Under the pieces are notes generated by a model that did no database searches, had not been told where the DNA came from, and saw nothing but the letters and a program-made list of their open reading frames with translations. The position numbers and the translations under genes are program-made. Positions 61,846-64,000 of a stretch of 64,000 bases of DNA are shown here, in pieces (position 1 is the stretch's first letter; every line of letters starts with the position of its first letter). Location of the stretch: positions 1 to 64,000 of the forward strand of contig CASIAI010000008.1 of NCBI GenBank assembly GCA_949372655.1. The letters are read 5' to 3'. Source of the stretch: Candidatus Poseidoniaceae archaeon (GTDB taxonomy: Archaea > Thermoplasmatota > Poseidoniia > Poseidoniales > Poseidoniaceae).

Positions 61846-64000
61846 TTAATCATCAGATTCAAGAACTGAAATCAAAGAAGATTGTTCACTCAATCGTCTA
61901 TTGACTTCTTCACGTCTTCCCTTACCAACAAAGTAAACTACGCCAAGTAAAGACAGTGTCAATAGTATTACCACAAACGGTAGAGCCGTTTTTCCAATAA
62001 TTTGGCCTGCTACATCCAGAAGTGGACTTGGTGATTCAAGAGGATCAGTAACTGCCTTGATGTTGTTACTCTCATCAGCTTCGACAATTTCGTTCATTGG
62101 GTCAACTACAACGTAGACACCCTTACTTCCTGCTACAACTGGATACAATAGGTACAATTCAATCTCTTGAGCTTCTTCTGATGCATCAGGTGCTAGAAGT
62201 GCTCCAACAACTTGACGCATTACTATACTATCTTCAGCACAGCCGTTTCGCCTAATTTCGTCGATTACCTCTTGCTCGTTGGCATCATTGTATTGACAAA
62301 GAACGATTTCAATATCTGTTGCATGAGTATTTCCTATATTCTGTAGAATTATTCCAATTGGAATAGTTGAATCAATATCTCCGCTAAATGATGCAGGGTT
62401 GATAATCTCCTTGATAACCAAATCCGGTGCCCTCAAGCGAAGTTGTAAGATTAATTCATTGCTATCAAGCATATCACCTTGCCATGAAGGAGAAGAGTCG
62501 AAATCTCCACCTTCAGTCATATCTCCTGCCTTGGAAACAATCTTCAAACCAACATATCGAGTATCTAGTTTAGCATCGGTTGCAATCTTAACAACCGCTA
62601 CCATCTCAAATGTTTGATATGGTGCCATCTTAGGCATCATGTATGTTCCATCTGGAGTAATTGCACAACTTTCTCCATCTTGTGCTTCCTCTAATGCTGT
62701 TTGCCATGTAGCATATTCATCTGATGTTTTATCTGGCATTGCACCGACTTCTACACATGCTTCATCTGTAGTCAAATCATTACCGATTTTCTTAACGGTT
62801 CTCCACTCAACACTCCATCCAGTAAGTTGCCCCATACCTGGAAGTGTTTCCCAAATACGGTCATTGCCTTGTAATGAGGATGTGTGATTATTCAAAGTAG
62901 GCCAGTCTTCAACGTTACCGTTATTGGTGATATTCACGGTAAAACTGACTATCTTGCCAGGTGCTGAGGTTTTGATCGGATTATCGACTCTCGGGTCCAT
63001 TACTATTTCCATATCATAAAACTCATTAACGTAAACTAGCATTGTTTGAACATCTCTCAACTTTGTAGACCTTCCCTGAGAATCAGGATATGGTTCTTCA
63101 GAATAGGTTTGGAAAATTATCGTGTATAATCCTGCGCCGATGTCTGATTCAGGGACATTCATCAAAATATCGAATGTCTGAGATGTATCTCTTGATAATT
63201 CTTGTAAAGAGTCGCGTGGAATAATGATATCCCAATGTCCATTTCTAACTGGAACTCCTGAAGGGTCAATCACTGTGGCTAAGCGGTAGTCGTATCTATC
63301 TGGTCCGTTTCCATTATTGGTGACTGTTGTTGGAAGTGTTATCTTCTCACCAGGGAATACCGAGAATGCCGATACTGTACCACCATTAGCGCCGTCTACT
63401 GAAATAATTCTGTCCGTGGACAAATTAGTCTGAGATTCTAAACTAAATTCATGAATTACTGTAGTATCTAGTTTAATGAAATCTGAAATTTTCGGATATC
63501 CATCTAAGTAGGCCTTTAGAATAATTGTCGGTCCAAGTCCAGCCTTAGCGTTATCTGGAGCACATACTTCAACATAGACAGTATGCCTAACATAATCTTG
63601 ACCTGGAGGAATATTCCATGACCTCTCTTGGCCTAGGGGGTCATTAGTCCCTGGAGCGTCTCTGAAATCAACTGAGATATCCCAGTTATCTTGTCGCCAA
63701 GTATCCTCATCTACTTCAACAGGTCTCGATTCTGGAGCCCCTGGTAAAGTGAAAACTAAATCTCCTGAATCATAGTTCTTAGTTACTGGAACTTCATATT
63801 CATGGCATGAATCTTTAGAGTCTCCTGCTTTAACAAATGCCTCTTTATCTGTTGCCTCGAAGACAATGTTACCAGAAGATCTAATGGAAACATAAACTCC
63901 CAATTCTAGAATATCATAAGTTCCTTTATCTACAGACTTAATTGGCTCTCCTTCAGACCAACCTTTGAGGTAAATTACGAAAGCTCCTGGGTCTTCTGAT
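61846..64000 (-). CDS. Surface protein with CARDB-type beta domains, 5' end outside window
   Basis: At least 717 codons; the frame stays open to the window end, so the N-terminus and signal peptide are missing. The visible part is a chain of beta-sandwich domains. One of them, near the C-terminus, reads DLVIKEIINPASFSGD through to VDPMNEIVEADESNNI, the classic CARDB opening and closing pattern. Earlier domains show the GNGPDRYDY and NNGNVEDWPTL loops of the same superfamily. A single span (PFVVILLTLSLLGVVYFVG) and a short cytoplasmic tail end the protein, so it is anchored facing outwards. It resembles the archaeal surface proteins that bind or present other proteins. Its 3' end is convergent with the ArsR regulator. 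Confidence 0.85.
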   Translation of the reverse strand, partial: SEDPGAFVIYLKGWSEGEPIKSVDKGTYDILELGVYVSIRSSGNIVFEATDKEAFVKAGDSKDSCHEYEVPVTKNYDSGDLVFTLPGAPESRPVEVDEDTWRQDNWDISVDFRDAPGTNDPLGQERSWNIPPGQDYVRHTVYVEVCAPDNAKAGLGPTIILKAYLDGYPKISDFIKLDTTVIHEFSLESQTNLSTDRIISVDGANGGTVSAFSVFPGEKITLPTTVTNNGNGPDRYDYRLATVIDPSGVPVRNGHWDIIIPRDSLQELSRDTSQTFDILMNVPESDIGAGLYTIIFQTYSEEPYPDSQGRSTKLRDVQTMLVYVNEFYDMEIVMDPRVDNPIKTSAPGKIVSFTVNITNNGNVEDWPTLNNHTSSLQGNDRIWETLPGMGQLTGWSVEWRTVKKIGNDLTTDEACVEVGAMPDKTSDEYATWQTALEEAQDGESCAITPDGTYMMPKMAPYQTFEMVAVVKIATDAKLDTRYVGLKIVSKAGDMTEGGDFDSSPSWQGDMLDSNELILQLRLRAPDLVIKEIINPASFSGDIDSTIPIGIILQNIGNTHATDIEIVLCQYNDANEQEVIDEIRRNGCAEDSIVMRQVVGALLAPDASEEAQEIELYLLYPVVAGSKGVYVVVDPMNEIVEADESNNIKAVTDPLESPSPLLDVAGQIIGKTALPFVVILLTLSLLGVVYFVGKGRREEVNRRLSEQSSLISVLESDD

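Noticed and set aside
1-64000. tRNA, rRNA, insertion sequences or integrase marking the glycan island
   Set aside because: I looked through the gaps and frames and found no cloverleaf-like sequence, transposase, terminal repeats or integrase.

Overview
The window looks like chromosome from a marine planktonic euryarchaeon, most likely Candidatus Poseidoniia (Marine Group II), with a related lineage such as Marine Group III possible. The archaeal core genes that support this are transcription factor TFB, both subunits of DNA topoisomerase VI, the archaeal coenzyme A route (pantoate kinase and 4-phosphopantoate-beta-alanine ligase), a THEP1-type NTPase and a TPD-motif (CDIN1-like) nuclease. Large secreted proteins with Asp-rich DxDxDG repeats or CARDB domains, and a leucyl-tRNA synthetase of bacterial type, fit the same group. 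The DNA is AT-rich and the genes are tightly packed. Several gene pairs overlap by 1-8 bases and several convergent pairs overlap at their 3' ends. The assignment to a lineage is inference; no rRNA gene is present.

Positions 1 to about 24.6 kb are a surface-polysaccharide island. It holds many glycosyltransferases: five or six GT4 enzymes, two MurG-like paralogues and one TPR-GT4 fusion. It also holds a TviC/WbpP-like UDP-sugar 4-epimerase, a TviB/WbpA-like UDP-sugar 6-dehydrogenase, a DegT aminotransferase and a PP-loop ATPase. Export is covered twice, by a Wzm/Wzt ABC exporter and by a Wzx-type flippase. An SGNH protein and a broken MBOAT acyltransferase look like a glycan O-acylation pair. 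Three genes here carry frameshifts, nearly all of them at homopolymer runs. A glutaredoxin-BolA operon sits inside the island.

Positions 24.6 to 34.4 kb contain ribulose-phosphate 3-epimerase, thioredoxin, a wHTH-STAND NTPase facing a giant secreted beta-propeller/DxDxDG protein, a membrane-tethered regulator with BsuPI-like ectodomains and two cytoplasmic winged helices, and a sugar kinase of the GHMP family.

Positions 34.4 to 53.2 kb are mostly housekeeping: LeuRS, an SRPBCC protein, the TPD nuclease, and a CoA/NAD cluster (pantoate kinase, NadC-like enzyme, phosphopantoate ligase). Further along are two nucleotidyltransferases, a compact UDP-sugar dehydrogenase with a GtrA-like protein, tandem TerB proteins, an NTPase, GcvH overlapping RNase HI, a HEAT-repeat protein and TFB. 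Several small membrane proteins have no assigned function.

Positions 53.2 to 64 kb hold an aconitase-family enzyme whose swivel domain precedes its catalytic domain, a TVP38/VTT membrane protein, topoisomerase VI B and A, two related membrane proteins, an ArsR-type regulator, and a CARDB surface protein cut by the window end.

I found no rRNA, tRNA, CRISPR array, insertion sequence or integrase. No stretch over 300 bases lacks a gene. The longest gap, 2040-2304, is AT-rich and shows nothing I can name.
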